A stretch of 64,000 nt of DNA from CAVVFX01 sp963747535 (GTDB lineage: Bacteria; Acidobacteriota; Terriglobia; Bryobacterales; Bryobacteraceae), in contig CAVVFX010000006.1 in the NCBI GenBank assembly GCA_963747535.1, forward strand, positions 1,426,001 to 1,490,000, in the 5' to 3' direction. Below the pieces are notes generated by a model. The model was not told where the DNA came from. It saw only the letters and a program-made list of their open reading frames with translations, and did not search any database. Every line of letters begins with the position of its first letter. Position 1 is the stretch's first letter. The position numbers and the translations under genes were made by a program. Shown here piece by piece: positions 18,047 through 26,499 of the stretch.

Positions 18047-18057
18047 GGCCACAAAGT

Positions 18058-20409
18058 CTACGCCAGCCGCATAGAGGCCAGCAGCCTGGCGTATCGCGGA
18101 TCGCTGCGTAAGCTGTCGAAAGCCGGGTGGGACTTCAGCCCTAACAGATTCGGGTCGCGATCCTGTACCGCGCAACGCAGTTGATCGAACGCCGCGTCGT
18201 TTTCCCCCAGAGCGGCGTAGATATAGGCGATGCTCACAGGCGACACGTATTCCCGACTCGCCAGATCGAGTACCTGATGGAGAAGCGCGACAGCCTCGTC
18301 GCGGCGTCCGGCTGCGGCATAGGCCATCGCGAGCAGCGAATCGACGAACTTGCTCGCCGTGTCCATCTCCTTGGCCTTCTGATATGTAGCGATGGCTTCA
18401 TCGAAGCAGCCGTCGAGAACGAAGGCCGGCCCCATCATCCCGTAGGCCAGATAGTAGCGCGGGTTGATTTCGAGCGCCCTCTTGAATTGATCGACGGCGT
18501 GGGCCGTGTCGCGGCGCAGGTAGAAAAGGAACCCCAGGTGGACACGGTACAACACCGAAAGCGGATCGAGTGCCAGGGCGTGCTGCACCTCGACAATCGC
18601 GTCATCAATCCGTCCCACTGGCCGCAGATAGTAGAACGCGTACACGTCTCGGGATGCCGGAGAAGATCCGTTGAGTTCTATGGAACGTATAAACTCCTTC
18701 TCGGCGCCGGCCCAGTCCCAGTCGTAGAGCGCCAGGATCACGCCCAGAGTCGCGTGGCCCTCGGCGATCGATTCGTCGAGTTCGAGGGCGCGGCGGACCG
18801 CGGCCTTGGCTAGCGGCATGGACTCGCGCGGCGCAACGAAGCCGAGAAAGCCCTCGGTATAGTGCGCGTACGCCAGACCATCATAGGCGAGGGCATAATC
18901 GGGATCGAGCTGGATGGCCTCTTCGAAGTAGCGCTTGCTGTTGTTTAGTCCCTCGCGGGTCATCTGGTTCAATTGGTAGCGGCCCTTCAGGTACACGTTG
19001 TAAGCGTCGAAATTCGCGGTCGGACGCCTGACCAGCGTACTGATGGTTTGTGCATCGCCGGACGATTGTTCGGCGAGGCGAACACGCAGAGTTTCCACCA
19101 CCCTCTGCGAGATCTCATCCTGAATGGCGAACACGTCGGTCAGTTCCCGGTCGAAGCGCTCGCTCCAGAGCTGGTAGCCGTCGGCAGCGCTGATCAACTG
19201 TACCGTCACTCGCACGCGGTTGCCGGACTTGCGGACGCTGCCCTCCAGCACCGATGCCACTTTCAACGTCTCACCGATGCCGCGAATGTCCTGCTCCTTG
19301 CCGCGGAAGGCGAACGCCGATGTGCGGGCGGTGACGCGAAGCCCGCTGATGTTGGTCAGGGCGTTAATGATTTCTTCCGCCAGTCCATCGCTGAAATACT
19401 CGTTCTCCTTGTCCGAGCTCATGTTGGTGAATGGGAGAACCGCAATCGATGGGGCTTGCCGCGTCGCGATCGGGCGTTTCCAGATACCGGACGCCGAAGG
19501 TGCGGAGCCCGATCGGATGGCGAAATAAATACGCTCGATGTCGGCCTTGGCCGCACCCATGGTCTGATAGCGTGAGCTGGCCGACTTTCGCAGACACTTT
19601 GTGATAATTCCCGCCAACTCGGGCGGGATATCGGGGACGACAAGAGCCAGGTCGCGAGGCTCGTCACGCAACACCGCGGCCAGCGTAGCGAGTCCGGAGT
19701 CGCCCTCAAAGGCCTTCGCACCGGAGATCATCTCATACATTACTGCGCCGAAAGAAAAGATATCGGCGCGGCCGTCCAGTTTCTTACCTTCGGCCTGTTC
19801 GGGAGCCATGTAGGCGACCGTGCCGACGATGGACCCTTCCTGGGTCTGCGGGCCAAGGGAGAATTGCATGGATTGCGTCTTCTCCATCTCGGCGAGTTCC
19901 GCTTCGCGCACACTTTCGGCAAGCTTCGCGAGGCCGAAATCGAGGATCTTCACCAGGCCATCGGGCGTGACCATGACGTTGGCAGGTTTCAAATCGCGGT
20001 GAACGATACCGGCGGAATGGGCGGCGGCCAGGGCGTCGCTCATCTGTATCGAATGCTTCAGAGAATCGATGAGCGAAAGGCGGCGATTCTCGATTAGATA
20101 GTGAAGCGTATCGCCGCGCACGAACTCCATGATGATGTAGTCAGCATCGTTCGATGTGACGATCTCATAGATGGTGATGATATTCGGGTGATTGAGCGCC
20201 GAGGCAGCGCGGGCCTCCTGCAGGAACCGAGAGCGTTTCTCCGGCGTCTGTCCCGCCGCCCCTATCAGGACTTTGACTGCTACCATCCGGCCCAGTGTGG
20301 TATCGCGAGCTTTGTAGACTGCACCCATCCCGCCTTCGCCCAGCTTCTCGAGGACTTCGTAGTGCGATATGGTCTGGCCGCTGAGAGATTGTGTTTGATC
20401 CGAGTCCAT
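18058..20409 (-). CDS. Ser/Thr protein kinase with TolB-like domain and TPRs
   Basis: The kinase domain (about residues 15-280) has the glycine loop GEGGMG, VAVKV with the ATP-anchoring lysine, HRDLKPANVMV, DFGLAK and the activation segment GTVAYMAPEQ, so it should be active. A linker leads to a TolB-like N-terminal domain (SIAVLPFTNMSS...EYFSDGLAEEI) followed by about six TPR repeats to the end. This kinase/TolB-N/TPR architecture is common in acidobacteria. No transmembrane segment is visible, so it is likely cytoplasmic. I used the ATG giving MDSDQTQS; a TTG 12 codons upstream is possible. It converges on the giant repeat gene with 11 bases between stops, and a CsgG-like/sigma pair lies upstream on the same strand. 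Confidence 0.88.
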   Translation of the reverse strand: MDSDQTQSLSGQTISHYEVLEKLGEGGMGAVYKARDTTLGRMVAVKVLIGAAGQTPEKRSRFLQEARAASALNHPNIITIYEIVTSNDADYIIMEFVRGDTLHYLIENRRLSLIDSLKHSIQMSDALAAAHSAGIVHRDLKPANVMVTPDGLVKILDFGLAKLAESVREAELAEMEKTQSMQFSLGPQTQEGSIVGTVAYMAPEQAEGKKLDGRADIFSFGAVMYEMISGAKAFEGDSGLATLAAVLRDEPRDLALVVPDIPPELAGIITKCLRKSASSRYQTMGAAKADIERIYFAIRSGSAPSASGIWKRPIATRQAPSIAVLPFTNMSSDKENEYFSDGLAEEIINALTNISGLRVTARTSAFAFRGKEQDIRGIGETLKVASVLEGSVRKSGNRVRVTVQLISAADGYQLWSERFDRELTDVFAIQDEISQRVVETLRVRLAEQSSGDAQTISTLVRRPTANFDAYNVYLKGRYQLNQMTREGLNNSKRYFEEAIQLDPDYALAYDGLAYAHYTEGFLGFVAPRESMPLAKAAVRRALELDESIAEGHATLGVILALYDWDWAGAEKEFIRSIELNGSSPASRDVYAFYYLRPVGRIDDAIVEVQHALALDPLSVLYRVHLGFLFYLRRDTAHAVDQFKRALEINPRYYLAYGMMGPAFVLDGCFDEAIATYQKAKEMDTASKFVDSLLAMAYAAAGRRDEAVALLHQVLDLASREYVSPVSIAYIYAALGENDAAFDQLRCAVQDRDPNLLGLKSHPAFDSLRSDPRYARLLASMRLA

Positions 20410-20468
20410 ACCGATGGCTGTGGCGTCAATACTGCTGAGATTCAATTATGCCACTGATGCAATCCTGA

Positions 20469-22109
20469 CTATCGTGGGTTAATGATCACGAGTGCCGTCA
20501 CCCGATCGCCGGCGCGCGGCTGCCCCGTCCCCGAGAACTTCCCGATGGCGGACTGCCCGTTCAACGACGTAATGACCAGTTCACCGATTTTCTGCGCACC
20601 ACGGAGGACATCGCAGCGTGCGCCGATCTGCAGACCGTGTGGCTCCGCAAATTTAACCGACACAATGTCTCCGCTTCGGCCGGTGACCTGGCCCTCCACC
20701 GGCTTCGCCAGTTGGGATTGAATCTGATTCCCCAGGGAGGCCGTGGCCAATTGCAGTGAGGCGCCGCGGGCGGCAGCAGTCGCTACGGGCCTGGCTTGCT
20801 TCGTATCGATGACCTCGGCCCTTACCAGGACATTGGACAATTCTTTGCGTTTCGCCGCGCTGTCAGGCGGCTCGATACTTCCGACGACCACGGCATCCGC
20901 GCCGATGCTCCGTCCCATTGCCGCGGCTTCCTGCGCACTGGGCGGACGCCCGGATGCGGCCTGGCCCTGGATTGCCTGCTGAACCTTGTCCCTATCGATG
21001 ACACCGACCTGGCCCCCGTTCAGCAATTGATTGGACAGCTGATCGGCCACTTGTGCGCCGGATTGGTTCGGCTGGCTGCCATTCACGAAATCCAGTACGG
21101 CGACCTGGGTGAGGTTTTGATTCAATTGCACCGAGGATGCAGCCGCGGAGACCTCGACCACTTCAGATACCGAGCCCACTTCGAGCGGGATGTCGATCTG
21201 TGCTGGTTGGTTGCCGGCGAGCGTCACTGAAAGTTGCTCCTTCTTAAATCCCGGAGCGGAGACGATGACCGAGTACCGTCCGGCTTGCGGCAGGGGTGAC
21301 GCTATAAAGCGTCCGTTAGCATCGGCGGTCGCGTGAGTGGTGGAGTTGGTGGAAGTGTCGATGATGTCGACTTTGGCGCCGACGACTGCTGCGCCGGTCG
21401 GATCATGCACCGTTCCGCTGAGAGAGGGCGTGGAACCCGGCGCGGCAGGCGGGGCGGGTGCAGCCGTGGCCTGGAAAGCCATCGCTCTCGCGGCACGTCC
21501 GACTGGGGCAGTTCCCGGCACGGGCGCCGGCCCTTCGGGTATCGGCTGATTGACAGACTGCGAAAGCTGTTCCGGGGGCGAACCTTTCGCTATCTCGTCG
21601 ACGGCTGCCGGCTTTTGCTTCGCCAGGAATTTGGGGCTAAGGCTGGAACGAGGGTCTTTGTTCCAATTCGAGGCCGCCGGTGCGGACTGCGCAGGTTCCT
21701 TTTTGGCGAACTCCGGCTTGGGGAACTCCGGCAAAGGCGGCTGCACAGTGACAGCGACGTTCGGACGCGAGGCAAAGGATGCTTCTTTGGTCTCGACGGG
21801 GACTTCGACCGGCCGGTGCCGGATCGCGAGGAACACGACGATGGACGCGGCCAACACTCCGGAGAGCGCCAGCCACGCGGGGCGCAGGGCCCACCACCGC
21901 CTGCGGTCGGGCTCGACCTCGATCCGGTGGGCAAGCTGCGCGCGCGCCTCCGGCGATTGTAGAAACGTAGCAAACTCCAGTTCGTCGGCGACTTCATTGA
22001 ACAGGTTCTGATCGTGAAGCGCCGCCTCGAACAGCATCTTCCGCTCCTGCGGCGTGAGGATTCCGGCAGCCAGACCACCCAACAATTCGCGAGCGTGTTC
22101 CGGAGTCAT
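20469..22109 (-). CDS. membrane protein with carboxypeptidase-regulatory-like and CsgG/TolB-like domains; likely anti-sigma partner
   Basis: The 546-residue product begins with a short helical cytoplasmic region (MTPEHARELLGGLAAGILTP) like those of acidobacterial anti-sigma proteins, followed by one membrane helix at about 78-97 (WLALSGVLAASIVVFLAIRH). The periplasmic part has a Pro-rich linker, a carboxypeptidase-regulatory-like fold (about 228-310: SLSGTVHDPTGAAVVGAKV) and a CsgG/TolB-like domain (about 330-450: VAVLDFVNGS...GADAVVVGSI), then a small C-terminal beta domain. Its ATG overlaps the stop of the sigma-factor gene by four bases (ATGA), so the pair is translationally coupled and this is the probable anti-sigma factor or membrane sensor. 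Confidence 0.72.
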   Translation of the reverse strand: MTPEHARELLGGLAAGILTPQERKMLFEAALHDQNLFNEVADELEFATFLQSPEARAQLAHRIEVEPDRRRWWALRPAWLALSGVLAASIVVFLAIRHRPVEVPVETKEASFASRPNVAVTVQPPLPEFPKPEFAKKEPAQSAPAASNWNKDPRSSLSPKFLAKQKPAAVDEIAKGSPPEQLSQSVNQPIPEGPAPVPGTAPVGRAARAMAFQATAAPAPPAAPGSTPSLSGTVHDPTGAAVVGAKVDIIDTSTNSTTHATADANGRFIASPLPQAGRYSVIVSAPGFKKEQLSVTLAGNQPAQIDIPLEVGSVSEVVEVSAAASSVQLNQNLTQVAVLDFVNGSQPNQSGAQVADQLSNQLLNGGQVGVIDRDKVQQAIQGQAASGRPPSAQEAAAMGRSIGADAVVVGSIEPPDSAAKRKELSNVLVRAEVIDTKQARPVATAAARGASLQLATASLGNQIQSQLAKPVEGQVTGRSGDIVSVKFAEPHGLQIGARCDVLRGAQKIGELVITSLNGQSAIGKFSGTGQPRAGDRVTALVIINPR

Positions 22110-22663
22110 AATTTCGCCTCTTTGCGCTTCGCGGGTAGTTTTTCGGCGGGCAACGCTTCGCCCATCAGTTCCATCAATTGCTTACGGCAACGAAAGTCCT
22201 GGCTGTAAACGGTGTTGATCGAATCCAGTTTTAACAGCTTCTGAATCTGCGCAAAATTATTTCCCTCCAGTTTCCAGCGAATCATCTCCCGGCATCGCGC
22301 AGGCAGTTTCGCGATGGCGGATGCCAGCCGGTTCATCATCTCACAGCGCTCGTATTCGCCGGCGGTGTCGTGCGATAGATCCGGAATCTGAATCTCGTCC
22401 ACCGACACCTGGTTGTTCTCGCCGCGGCGCGCTGATTTGCGATAGATGGCGGCCAATTTAAAGCGTGCAATCTGCAGCGACAAGGGAACCAGGTCGGCGA
22501 TGCCGTCCACCTGCGGATACTTCTCTTCGAGCAGAATCAACACGTCCTGGGCGAGGTCCTCCGCGGAATCCCTCCCTATACGAGATGCCGCGTAACCGAT
22601 AATCCTTTCGCGCAGGATGGTGAGAATCGCGCCGCGGTCCACGGGGCCATTGTAACTTGACAT
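22106..22663 (-). CDS. ECF-type sigma-70 family factor
   Basis: The 185-residue product has a region-2 helix (GRDSAEDLAQDVLILLEEKY) and a region-4 helix-turn-helix (LPARCREMIRWKLEGNNFAQ then IQKLLKLDSINTVYSQDFRC), with a variable linker between. ECF sigma factors direct RNA polymerase to stress- or envelope-related promoters. I chose the ATG giving MSSYNGPVDRG; the longer open frame upstream runs into the divergent oxidoreductase gene and is not credible. It overlaps the downstream membrane gene by four bases. The start lies only three bases from the ATG of the divergent gene, so promoters must sit inside coding sequence. Confidence 0.82.
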   Translation of the reverse strand: MSSYNGPVDRGAILTILRERIIGYAASRIGRDSAEDLAQDVLILLEEKYPQVDGIADLVPLSLQIARFKLAAIYRKSARRGENNQVSVDEIQIPDLSHDTAGEYERCEMMNRLASAIAKLPARCREMIRWKLEGNNFAQIQKLLKLDSINTVYSQDFRCRKQLMELMGEALPAEKLPAKRKEAKL

Positions 22664-22666
22664 AAA

Positions 22667-23776
22667 ATGAGCCACATGATCGATGCCAACCGCCGTTCGT
22701 TTTTGAAAGCCAGTGCGGCCTCGCTGGGCTCCTCGCTTATGCTGCAGGGTCAGTCTCCGAATGACACCGTTCGTGTAGGCTTTATCGGCGTGGGCAATCG
22801 CGGGTCGTTCCTTCTGAAACATATGCTCACAGTGCCCGGCATCACGGTGGTCGCGATCTGCGATCTCGATCCGGTGCGATTGAAAGCGGCGGTCGACGCG
22901 TCCACCGCTGCCGGCAGCCACCCCGAAGATTATACGGAATACCGTAAACTGCTCGATCGGAAAGATATTGACGCGGTCGTGATTGCCACGCCGGTCGATC
23001 TCCATAAAGAGATGGCCATTGCCGCTCTCGAGGTCGGCAAGCATGTTTATTGTGAGAAGCCGATGGCGTTCGATGTGGAACAGTGCCGCATGGTCACCAC
23101 TGCGGCGGCCAACGCAAAAGGAATATTTCAGCAGGGTTTCCAGTTGCGTCACGAGCCCAACCGGGCAGCGTCCATGAAATTCGTGCATGAGGGAGGCTTG
23201 GGCAAAGTGGTGTTTCTGCAAGGCTACCGGCACACCGGCGATCTTCCGCGCGACACAGCGTGGTATTTCGATCGAACCCGGTCAGGCGACAATATTGTCG
23301 AACAGGCGTGCCACATTATTGATCTGATGGTGTGGGCTGCGGGAACGCATCCGGTGCGCGCGTTCGGCAGCGGAGGCGTGAGTGTCTACAAGAACCTGCC
23401 CCCAGGCCGGACGACCATGGACAACTACATGGTGATCTATGAATTCCCTAACGATGTCCGGTTCGAATTCAGCCATATCTTTTTCGATCCGCCGGGGTTT
23501 TCGGGCATCAAGGAGCGCGTTTATGGCTCAAAGGGCGCGGTGGACCTGGCGACGGCAACCTGGGCTCAATTGGATAAGAAAGGCGAACAGAAGCTGGACG
23601 TTCCCGACAAAGAGAAGGACGCCACGTACCTTTCCCTGGCTGCCTTCATCGACAATGCGAGAGGCCGCAAAATGCCTTTGAATAACGCAGAATCGTCGCA
23701 GATTTCGACGATGACCGCGCTGCTGGGAAGAAAGGCGATATACGAACGGCGCATGGTCGAGTGGAACGAGTTGTAA
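22667..23776 (+). CDS. Gfo/Idh/MocA-family oxidoreductase with Tat signal
   Basis: The 369-residue product has a twin-arginine signal (NRRSFLKASAASLGSSLMLQ) at residues 7-26, then a Rossmann fold with the dinucleotide motif VRVGFIGVGNRGSF, the conserved EKP of the family (HVYCEKPMAFDV) and a C-terminal alpha/beta domain with the GDNIVEQACHIIDLMVW segment carrying the conserved histidine. These enzymes are NAD(P)-dependent sugar or inositol dehydrogenases; Tat-exported members are abundant in acidobacteria and planctomycetes and their substrates are mostly unknown. A second ATG at codon 4 is possible and would leave more room from the divergent sigma gene. Confidence 0.88.
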   Translation: MSHMIDANRRSFLKASAASLGSSLMLQGQSPNDTVRVGFIGVGNRGSFLLKHMLTVPGITVVAICDLDPVRLKAAVDASTAAGSHPEDYTEYRKLLDRKDIDAVVIATPVDLHKEMAIAALEVGKHVYCEKPMAFDVEQCRMVTTAAANAKGIFQQGFQLRHEPNRAASMKFVHEGGLGKVVFLQGYRHTGDLPRDTAWYFDRTRSGDNIVEQACHIIDLMVWAAGTHPVRAFGSGGVSVYKNLPPGRTTMDNYMVIYEFPNDVRFEFSHIFFDPPGFSGIKERVYGSKGAVDLATATWAQLDKKGEQKLDVPDKEKDATYLSLAAFIDNARGRKMPLNNAESSQISTMTALLGRKAIYERRMVEWNEL

Positions 23777-23958
23777 GTGGGAGCCTTCATTCCAAGTATC
23801 AGGTGCCGGCTCGATCCAGTCGCTCGGCCGCAAAGTCCGTCCACCATCTTAGCGGCCCGGTTGGCAATTCATAACTCGCCTTGCCTTGGACCCTGATCCT
23901 TGCATTTGCGCTTACGCCTCAACAGGTGCGTGGGCGGGAGAAGCTTCACGCTAGCCGG

Positions 23959-24438
23959 TCACGACCGCGCGGCGCGCTCGAGTTCCTCGATTTCGAGCTT
24001 TTTCATCTTAAGCATCGCCTGCATCGCCTTCGGGTGCTTGATGAGTTCGGGCAGACGCGCGGGCACGATCTGCCAGGAAAGACCGAACTTGTCCTTAAGC
24101 CAGCCGCACTGAATCTCGCTGCCTCCAGCGGAGAGCTTCGACCAATAGTCATCCACTTCCTGCTGTGAGTCGCAACGCACAACGAACGAGACTGCTTCGG
24201 TGAATTTGAACACCGGGCCGCCGTTGATTGCTGTAAACTTCTGGCCGTCGAGTTCGAAAGCAATGGTGAGGATGCTGCCCTTCGGCCCACGGTTGTCGTC
24301 GACAGTGCGCAACTCATCAAGACGGCGAGAGTTCTTGAACACAGTGAGATAGAAGTCGACGGCCTCTTCGGCGTTCGAATCGAACCAGAGAAACGGGGTA
24401 ATCCGCGGAAAGTCTTGGAGAACACTCATCGAAACCAT
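23959..24438 (-). CDS. VOC-superfamily protein (PhnB/3-demethylubiquinone-methyltransferase-like)
   Basis: The 159-residue product matches the PF06983-type VOC fold: ITPFLWFDSNAEEAVDFYLT, then FKNSRRLDELRTV, then GSILTIAFELDGQKFTAING and a second module with KFTEAVSFVVRCDSQQEVDD, WLKDKFGLSWQIVP. This family is often annotated as 3-demethylubiquinone-9 3-methyltransferase or PhnB, but lacks a methyltransferase fold, so its reaction is unknown. The last ~20 residues form a charged helix (MLKMKKLEIEELERAA). ATG at 24438 or three codons later could be used. It converges on the oxidoreductase gene. Confidence 0.85.
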   Translation of the reverse strand: MVSMSVLQDFPRITPFLWFDSNAEEAVDFYLTVFKNSRRLDELRTVDDNRGPKGSILTIAFELDGQKFTAINGGPVFKFTEAVSFVVRCDSQQEVDDYWSKLSAGGSEIQCGWLKDKFGLSWQIVPARLPELIKHPKAMQAMLKMKKLEIEELERAARS

Positions 24439-24624
24439 CCTGACGTCCGGCTCTAGGCTGATGTCAAGTGCCAGGCAGGTGTCAATATGGAAATGTTATC
24501 ACGGCAGAGACCCTATTTGACGCCGCAGGGTTTTTCACTCGGTCCCTCGCCAGCAGCAACCCGAAGTTCGAGCCCAATCCCGATGGGCAGAGCCGGTGCG
24601 TGCGTTAGAAGCCCGGGGGCGTAA

Positions 24625-25932
24625 TTACGACCGAACCACCCCCTCGGCCGCAATCTGCTCCGGTGTGGCCGAGGATGCGCTCTGCACCATTTTGCGGGCC
24701 TCCGATCGTATTCCCGAAAGCTGCGTAGCATAGATTATCGAGCCGATGAGACAAATCACTCCGCCCGCCGAAATCGTCTCGCGTGCACCGATGTGTTCGG
24801 CGACAATACCGGCTGCCATCGACCCGATAGGCGTCATTCCCATGTACATCATTGAATAAGAGGAGATCACGCGTCCGCGAAGACGGTCGGGCGACATCAT
24901 CTGAATCAGGGTATTGGTCGAGCCGAACTGAATCATCGTCGAGAATCCGACGACGTAAAGCAAGCCGGCAGCGATCCAAAACGTGGGGGCAAATCCGAAT
25001 GCGATAATCGCCACGCTGAAGATCGAGGCAGCCACGGCGATCCAGCGGCTCAATCCTTGCAGGCCTCGTTTGGCCGCCATGACCAGCGCGCCGCAGAGTG
25101 CCCCCGCACCGTTGATCCCCAGCAGGACTCCCAGTCCATGCGCACCGGAATGGAAGATCCTGTCCGCAAAAATCGGCATCAGGACGGAATACTGTAGACC
25201 GAAGAAACTCACCAGCGCCACCAGCAGCAATAATGTGCGAATAGGCCGCGCGGAGATCACGAACCGCGCTCCTTCCAACACGTGCTGCCAGGCGGAGTCT
25301 TGGGAATTATGGACTGTGCGCGGCGTCACGTGCATCATGAGGAGGCCGGCGATGACGGCGATGTAGCTAACTCCATTGGCGAAGAAGCACCAGCCCTCGC
25401 CGATCCACGCGACCAGAATGCCGGCTATCGCGGGCCCGACGATGCGGGCGGAGTTGAACATCGAGGAGTTGAGCGCGATGGCGTTGATCAAATCCGCGCG
25501 TCCGACCATCTCCTGGAAGAACGCCTGCCGGGCCGGAATGTCGAAGGCATTGACCACGCCCAGCATCGCGGAGAGCACAAAAAGATGCCAGATCTGTATG
25601 TGACCGGTGAGTGTAAGCGCTGCCAGAATCAGCGCCAATACCATCGACGCACTTTGCGTCACAACGATCATCCGATGGCGGTTGTAACGGTCCGCGGCCA
25701 CGCCTCCCAGGGGGGAGAACAAGAAGACCGGGATCTGGCTCGAAAAACCAACCAGGCCCAGGAGCGCTGAGGAACCGGTCAGCCGGTAGACCAGCCACGA
25801 TTGCGCGACCGTTTGCATCCAGGTGCCAACCAGCGAGATGAGTTGGCCGGCGAAGAACAGGCGGAAGTTGTAATAGCGGAGCGCACGAAAGGCTTCATAC
25901 AGCCGCGGGGATTCCGAGTTGCCGTCTGCCAT
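24625..25932 (-). CDS. MFS exporter, EntS-like (MFS_3)
   Basis: The 435-residue product has about 12 predicted membrane helices and the MFS_3 (PF05977) signature: FRLFFAGQLISLVGTWMQTV near the N-terminus, GGVAADRYNRHR in the loop between helices 2 and 3, and NAIALNSSMFNSARIVGPAI later. These transporters export siderophores, macrolides or other small molecules by proton antiport. It stands alone between the VOC gene and ssrA, so its substrate cannot be inferred from context. Confidence 0.88.
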   Translation of the reverse strand: MADGNSESPRLYEAFRALRYYNFRLFFAGQLISLVGTWMQTVAQSWLVYRLTGSSALLGLVGFSSQIPVFLFSPLGGVAADRYNRHRMIVVTQSASMVLALILAALTLTGHIQIWHLFVLSAMLGVVNAFDIPARQAFFQEMVGRADLINAIALNSSMFNSARIVGPAIAGILVAWIGEGWCFFANGVSYIAVIAGLLMMHVTPRTVHNSQDSAWQHVLEGARFVISARPIRTLLLLVALVSFFGLQYSVLMPIFADRIFHSGAHGLGVLLGINGAGALCGALVMAAKRGLQGLSRWIAVAASIFSVAIIAFGFAPTFWIAAGLLYVVGFSTMIQFGSTNTLIQMMSPDRLRGRVISSYSMMYMGMTPIGSMAAGIVAEHIGARETISAGGVICLIGSIIYATQLSGIRSEARKMVQSASSATPEQIAAEGVVRS

Positions 25933-26020
25933 CGTGCGGGACTAAACTCTATTCTCGCAAATGGTGAGCGTCGGCGTCCGGGCTGAAAAATCACCCGCTT
26001 CCCAATTTGAGGGATGGCGG

Positions 26021-26026
26021 TACAAT
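26021..26026 (+). promoter_or_regulatory. -10 box of ssrA promoter
   Basis: TACAAT lies with its last base 11 bases before the inferred 5' end of tmRNA. A matching -35 is weak (CTTCCC at suitable spacing), so only the -10 is proposed. Confidence 0.5.
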
Positions 26027-26036
26027 GAAGAAGAAA

Positions 26037-26392
26037 GGGGGCGCACCGGATTCGACGGGATTGAATCGTTGTGGTGAGGCGTGCCGGGTTCCGAGCTCCC
26101 GTTAAACGATCGGAAAAACACAACTGCCAATAACACGCAGTTTGCATACGCTGCTTAATTAATTAAGCGGTGCGCTCCAGCCGGTGAGCCCATGCGCCGG
26201 TCAGTGAGCGTCATTTTATGGGATAGGCCTCAGGCTTCTGTTCGTAGCCGAGGGTCGAGATCAATCGGACTAAGTCTCAGTGCTTCTTAGTCGGTTCTTA
26301 GGCTGAGATCGAAAATACCGAAACGACTACGCACGTAGTCTTGCCATGGCGGGCTTTCTCGGACGCGGGTTCAATTCCCGCCGCCTCCACCA
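26037..26392 (+). ncRNA. ssrA: transfer-messenger RNA
   Basis: The 5' end GGGGGCG pairs with CGCCTCC at the 3' end to make a seven-pair acceptor stem (one G-U pair), and the 3' end carries encoded ACCA. The hallmark GGATTCGACGGG follows the 5' end and GGGTTCAATTCCCG forms the T-arm. The tag frame reads GCC AAT AAC ACG CAG TTT GCA TAC GCT GCT then TAA, giving ANNTQFAYAA with an A four bases before the resume codon, as in other tmRNAs. The RNA rescues stalled ribosomes and marks the nascent chain for degradation. Its 3' end is the integration site of the following island and is intact. Confidence 0.95.
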
Positions 26393-26393
26393 A
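26369..26393 (+). other. attL: 25-bp island repeat at ssrA 3' end
   Basis: The last 24 bases of ssrA plus one A (starting GTTCAATTCCCGCCGCCTCC, ending CACCAA) recur exactly at 35583-35607. Tyrosine integrases commonly use tRNA/tmRNA 3' ends as attB and recreate the gene end on insertion, which is what is seen here. Confidence 0.9.
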
Positions 26394-26439
26394 GTCCAAA
26401 TATAAGATAATAAGAGATTTAATAGAAATAGCAGAAGTG

Positions 26440-26460
26440 GCGTGCAGTTCACGTGCAGTG
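26440..26460 (+). promoter_or_regulatory. putative integrase arm-type site, attL side
   Basis: GCGTGCAGTTCACGTGCAGT G contains two direct GTGCA(G)T words 12 bases apart. A matching 21-base copy with 17 identities lies at 35483-35503 inside the other end, in the same orientation. Located between attL and the integrase start, it could also let the integrase repress its own promoter. Confidence 0.5.
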
Positions 26461-26479
26461 TCGCGGTTTGGATCATAGG

Positions 26480-26485
26480 TATACT
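26480..26485 (+). promoter_or_regulatory. possible -10 box for island integrase
   Basis: TATACT lies 14 bases before the integrase ATG; the intervening AGGAAG can act as ribosome-binding site. The -35 is poor and would overlap the arm-type repeat. Confidence 0.35.
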
Positions 26486-26499
26486 GGCTCCAGGAAGCC

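Noticed and set aside
22664..23233. Upstream extension of the sigma-factor frame
   Set aside because: It runs through the divergent oxidoreductase gene and lacks any sigma-like sequence.
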